NCBI RefSeq assembly: GCF_030064125.1
Contig: NZ_CP125957.1
Span: forward strand, 6,289,001-6,353,000
Source: Pseudomonas sp. G2-4
GTDB taxonomy: Bacteria; Pseudomonadota; Gammaproteobacteria; Pseudomonadales; Pseudomonadaceae
Length of the DNA: 64,000 nt
Direction: 5' to 3'
In this document: in pieces, positions 60,532 through 64,000 of the stretch
Layout: each line of letters starts with the position of its first letter
Position numbering within the stretch: position 1 is the stretch's first letter
Made by a program: the position numbers and the translations under genes
Notes under the pieces: generated by a model
The model's database searches: none
What the model was told of the DNA's origin: nothing
What the model saw: the letters and a program-made list of their open reading frames with translations, nothing else

Positions 60532-62607
60532 ATGACTGAGCTGTCGAAGGTGCCGGTCACGACACTCAAGGGTGTCGGTGAAGCCATGGCCGAGAAGCTG
60601 GCCAAGGTTGGCCTGGAGAACCTCCAGGACCTGCTGTTCCACCTGCCGCTGCGTTATCAGGATCGCACCCGCGTGGTGCCCATCGGCCATTTGCGTCCCG
60701 GGCAGGACGCGGTGATCGAAGGCACCGTCAGCGGCGCAGACGTAGTCATGGGCCGCCGTCGCAGCCTCGTGGTGCGCCTGCAGGACGGCACCGGCGGGCT
60801 CAGCCTGCGCTTCTATCACTTCAGCAATGCACAAAAGGAAAGCCTCAAGCGTGGCACCCGCGTGCGCTGCTACGGGGAAGCGCGGCCTGGGGCGTCCGGG
60901 CTGGAGATCTATCATCCGGAATACCGCGCCATCACCGGCGACGAGCCGCCGCCTGTGGATGAAACCCTGACCCCGGTCTATCCCCTCACCGAAGGCCTGA
61001 CCCAACAACGCCTGCGCCAGCTCTGCCAGCAAACCCTGACCCTGCTGGGCCCCAGCAGCCTGCCCGACTGGCTGCCCACGGAACTGGCCCGGGATTACCA
61101 CCTGGCGCCGCTGGCCGATGCGATCCGCTACCTGCACCATCCGCCGGCCGATGCCGATGTCGACGAACTTGCCCTCGGCCATCACTGGGCCCAGCACCGC
61201 CTGGCGTTCGAAGAACTGCTGACCCATCAGCTGTCGCAACAACGCCTGCGCGAAAGCCTGCGCTCCCTGCGCGCCCCGGCCATGCCCAAGGCCAAGGATC
61301 TGCCCGCCCGTTACCTGGCCAACCTGGGCTTCGCGCCCACCGGCGCCCAGCAGCGGGTCGGCAACGAAATTGCCTACGACCTGAGCCAGCCCGAGCCGAT
61401 GCTGCGCCTGATCCAGGGCGACGTCGGCGCCGGCAAGACCGTGGTCGCCGCCCTCGCCGCGCTCCAGGCCCTGGAAGCGGGGTATCAAGTAGCGCTGATG
61501 GCGCCTACCGAGATCCTCGCCGAACAGCATTTCATCACCTTCAAGCGCTGGCTCGAACCCTTGGGCATCGAAGTTGCCTGGCTGGCCGGCAAGCTCAAGG
61601 GCAAGAACCGTATAGCTGCCCTGGCGCAGATCGCCGAAGGCGCACCGATGGTGGTCGGCACCCACGCGTTGTTCCAGGACGAAGTGCAATTCAAGAACCT
61701 GGCGCTGGCGATCATCGACGAACAGCACCGCTTCGGCGTGCAACAGCGCCTGGCCCTGCGGCAGAAAGGCGTGGGCGGACGGATGTGTCCTCATCAATTG
61801 ATCATGACCGCCACGCCGATCCCGCGGACCCTGGCCATGAGCGCCTACGCCGACCTCGACACCTCGATCCTCGACGAGCTGCCCCCCGGCCGCACCCCGG
61901 TCAACACCGTGCTGGTCACCGACACCCGCCGAGTGGAAGTGATCGAGCGCGTGCGCAGCGCCTGTGCCGAAGGACGGCAGGCCTACTGGGTGTGCACGCT
62001 GATCGAAGAGTCGGAGGAGCTGACCTGCCAGGCCGCCGAAACCACCTATGAAGACCTCACCGCCGCCCTCGGCGAGTTGAAGGTCGGGCTGATCCACGGC
62101 CGCATGAAACCCGTCGAAAAAGCCGCGGTCATGGCCGAGTTCAAGGCCGGCGCCCTGCAGCTGCTGGTCGCCACCACGGTGATCGAGGTCGGGGTCGATG
62201 TACCTAATGCCAGCCTGATGATCATTGAGAACCCCGAGCGGCTGGGCCTGGCGCAGTTGCATCAGTTGCGCGGGCGCGTGGGTCGGGGCAGCGCCGCCAG
62301 CCATTGCGTCTTGCTGTATCACCCGCCGCTGTCGCAGATCGGCCGCCAGCGGCTGGGCATCATGCGCGAAACCAACGACGGCTTCGTCATCGCCGAAAAA
62401 GACCTCGAACTGCGCGGCCCCGGTGAAATGCTCGGCACACGCCAGACCGGTCTGCTTCAATTCAAGGTAGCCGACCTGATGCGCGACGCCGATCTGCTCC
62501 CCGCCGTACGCGACGCCGCCCAGGCTTTGCTGGAACGCTGGCCCGACCACGTTAGCCCGCTGCTGGATCGCTGGCTGCGTCATGGACAGCAATATGGCCA
62601 AGTGTGA
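60532..62607 (+). CDS. recG: ATP-dependent DNA helicase RecG
   Basis: A 691-residue branch-migration helicase. The N-terminal wedge/OB domain (about 1-250) is followed by two RecA-like lobes: Walker A GDVGAGKTVVAALAALQA, motif II IIDEQHRFGVQQR, motif III TATPIPRTLAM, motif V VATTVIEVGVDVPNA and motif VI QLHQLRGRVGRG. It follows oxyR after 9 bp with ATG 60532. A 1116-codon frame on the opposite strand here is a composition artefact. Confidence 0.97.
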   Translation: MTELSKVPVTTLKGVGEAMAEKLAKVGLENLQDLLFHLPLRYQDRTRVVPIGHLRPGQDAVIEGTVSGADVVMGRRRSLVVRLQDGTGGLSLRFYHFSNAQKESLKRGTRVRCYGEARPGASGLEIYHPEYRAITGDEPPPVDETLTPVYPLTEGLTQQRLRQLCQQTLTLLGPSSLPDWLPTELARDYHLAPLADAIRYLHHPPADADVDELALGHHWAQHRLAFEELLTHQLSQQRLRESLRSLRAPAMPKAKDLPARYLANLGFAPTGAQQRVGNEIAYDLSQPEPMLRLIQGDVGAGKTVVAALAALQALEAGYQVALMAPTEILAEQHFITFKRWLEPLGIEVAWLAGKLKGKNRIAALAQIAEGAPMVVGTHALFQDEVQFKNLALAIIDEQHRFGVQQRLALRQKGVGGRMCPHQLIMTATPIPRTLAMSAYADLDTSILDELPPGRTPVNTVLVTDTRRVEVIERVRSACAEGRQAYWVCTLIEESEELTCQAAETTYEDLTAALGELKVGLIHGRMKPVEKAAVMAEFKAGALQLLVATTVIEVGVDVPNASLMIIENPERLGLAQLHQLRGRVGRGSAASHCVLLYHPPLSQIGRQRLGIMRETNDGFVIAEKDLELRGPGEMLGTRQTGLLQFKVADLMRDADLLPAVRDAAQALLERWPDHVSPLLDRWLRHGQQYGQV

Positions 62608-62685
62608 GCATGCTCTCAGTTTCCGGGCACACCTGCCCGGCAAGCTGGTTATACTGCTGAACTTGTAGGAAAACGGATACAGACC

Positions 62686-64000
62686 ATGACTGACGCTGCC
62701 CTCGTCCCAGAATCCCCGCACGCTCCGTCTGTTATTCGGCTGCTGCTCGAAAAACTGGGCATCGCCTTTGACGAAGTGCTTGATCGGTCGGGCTTGAACC
62801 CTGCTCGCAAAGTGCAAGCTGTCCTGCTGCACGACGCCGTTGGCGCGCTCATGGTGCTGTTTCCCCAAAGCCAGCTGCTGGACCTCAACCGCCTCGCCGA
62901 ACTCACCGGGCGAAAACTCACGGCGGTGCCTACCGACCGCCTGGAGCGTATGCTCGGCAAACACAGTCTGAGTCTGCTGCCCGGCCTGCCCGCGCTGACC
63001 AGCTCCCCCTGCCTGTACGAAGAAAGCCTGCTGCGCGAGCCGAAACTGCTGATCAACTCCGGCGAGCCGGGGCTGCTGCTGGAAGTCACCAGCGAGGCCT
63101 TCAAGACCATGCTCACCAAGGCCAGCGCCGCGACGTTCGGCGAAGCCGTGAGCAACATCACCCCCAACCTGGACCGCCCGCACGACGACCGCGCGGAAAT
63201 CACCCAGGCCGTCCAGGCGTTTACCGCCCGGCGCATCCAGCAACGGCTGGAAGAAACCATCGAGATTCCGCCCCTGGCCGAAACCGCCCAGAAAATCATC
63301 AAGCTGCGGGTCGACCCGGACGCGACCATCGATGACATCACCGGCGTCGTCGAAACCGACCCGGCCCTGGCCGCACAAGTGGTGAGCTGGGCGGCGTCGC
63401 CGTACTACGCCTCGCCGGGCAAGATTCGTTCGGTGGAAGACGCCATCGTGCGGGTGCTGGGCTTCGACCTGGTGATCAACCTGGCGCTGGGCCTGGCCCT
63501 GGGCAAGACCCTGAGCCTGCCCAAGGACCACCCGCAACACACCACCCCGTACTGGCACCAGTCGATCTATACCGCTGCTGTCATTGAAGGCCTGACCCGC
63601 GCCATGCCGCGCGCCCAGCGCCCTGAAGGCGGCCTGACCTACTTGTCCGGCCTGTTGCATAACTTCGGCTACCTACTACTGGCCCACGTGTTCCCACCGC
63701 ACTTCTCGCTGATCTGCCGGCACCTGGAAGTCAACCCGCACCTGTGCCACAGCTACGTGGAACAGCACCTGCTCGGCATCAGTCGTGAGCAGATCGGCTC
63801 ATGGTTGATGCGCTACTGGGACATGCCCGACGAACTGGCCACCGCCCTGCGCTTCCAGCACGACCCGCACTATGACGGCGAATACGCGGCTTACCCGAAC
63901 CTGGTGTGCCTGGCCGTGCGCCTGCTGCGCTCGCGCGGGATCGGTTCCGGTCCGGACGAGGAGATTCCCGATGCTCTGCTCGAGCGCATAGGGCTGTCTC
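62686..64000 (+). CDS. YbaK-like/HDOD two-domain protein, 3' end outside window
   Basis: About 438 codons are visible and the frame runs off the right edge. Residues 1-150 resemble the YbaK/aminoacyl-tRNA deacylase fold (LLLEKLGIAFDEVLDRSG, VQAVLLHDAVGALMVLFP, LPALTSSPCLYEESLL). An HDOD domain follows (about 180-400: TDPALAAQVVSWAASPYYA, LLHNFGYLLLAHVFPP). HDOD domains are linked to signalling proteins and have lost HD catalysis; the fusion points to a sensory role, not tRNA editing (inference). The ATG at 62686 follows an AGGAAA box. Confidence 0.88.
   Translation, partial: MTDAALVPESPHAPSVIRLLLEKLGIAFDEVLDRSGLNPARKVQAVLLHDAVGALMVLFPQSQLLDLNRLAELTGRKLTAVPTDRLERMLGKHSLSLLPGLPALTSSPCLYEESLLREPKLLINSGEPGLLLEVTSEAFKTMLTKASAATFGEAVSNITPNLDRPHDDRAEITQAVQAFTARRIQQRLEETIEIPPLAETAQKIIKLRVDPDATIDDITGVVETDPALAAQVVSWAASPYYASPGKIRSVEDAIVRVLGFDLVINLALGLALGKTLSLPKDHPQHTTPYWHQSIYTAAVIEGLTRAMPRAQRPEGGLTYLSGLLHNFGYLLLAHVFPPHFSLICRHLEVNPHLCHSYVEQHLLGISREQIGSWLMRYWDMPDELATALRFQHDPHYDGEYAAYPNLVCLAVRLLRSRGIGSGPDEEIPDALLERIGLS

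Noticed and set aside
60310..63660. 1116-codon frame on the minus strand across oxyR, recG and the HDOD gene
   Set aside because: Its codons mirror three well-supported plus-strand genes; high GC makes long antisense frames common. The same applies to the long minus frames at 18761-20695 (opposite rep) and 52197-54290 (opposite spoT).

Overview
The window is about 64 kb of a high-GC Pseudomonas chromosome, most likely from the P. fluorescens group. The gene order (lysA-dapF-DUF484-xerC, glnK-amtB, rep-xpt, cycB-pauR-dadX-dadA-lrp, rpmB-rpmG, radC-coaBC-dut-algC-argB, pyrE/crc, rph-yicC-gmk-rpoZ-spoT, oxyR-recG) follows, from memory, the block around PA5277-PA5346 of P. aeruginosa. The many REP palindromes of two families between genes are typical of fluorescent pseudomonads. 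Genes are tightly packed. I see no prophage, insertion sequence, CRISPR array, rRNA or tRNA.

Layout. 1-4.1 kb: diaminopimelate/lysine end steps (lysA, dapF) with DUF484, xerC and a HAD phosphatase as one run. 4.1-7.3 kb: sutA, YjbQ, and glnK-amtB behind a sigma-54/NtrC promoter. 7.3-18.6 kb: ubiK, an orphan histidine kinase with an ethylene-receptor-like membrane domain, comM, a secreted DUF4432 protein, a chemoreceptor, a LysR regulator, a MATE pump and a GGDEF/EAL protein. 18.8-24 kb: rep, xpt, a CoA-transferase-family enzyme and cytochrome c5. 24.2-37.4 kb: a polyamine/alanine catabolic neighbourhood (pauR, dadX, ridA, dadA, lrp, a PauB-like oxidase, a kauB-like dehydrogenase, a cupin). 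It is interspersed with a MocR regulator opposite a DUF1127 gene, a phospholipase-D lipoprotein and an MFS carrier. 37.5-42.8 kb: an I78-like small protein, rpmG/rpmB, a peptide-binding protein, radC, coaBC and dut. 43-50 kb: algC, argB, pyrE, crc, gltS, a DUF4870 protein and rph. 50-55.5 kb: yicC, gmk, rpoZ, spoT, ridA and a lipoprotein. 55.5-64 kb: a tandem REP array, an epimerase, exbB-exbD-tonB, oxyR, recG and the start of a YbaK/HDOD protein cut by the window edge.

How they fit together. Nitrogen supply (glnK-amtB, dad, pau genes, gltS), carbon priority (crc) and stringent/c-di-GMP signalling (spoT, sutA, the EAL protein) are all represented. The best leads for new biology are: the kinase that keeps all seven residues I compared with the ethylene site of plant ETR1; a three-copy operator between the MocR regulator and the DUF1127 gene; internal hairpins in the second REP family that change by compensatory substitutions; a 134/135-bp tandem REP array; and several palindromes or leader hairpins at pyrE/crc, yicC, lrp and rpmB. 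Most of the window is otherwise ordinary core genome.
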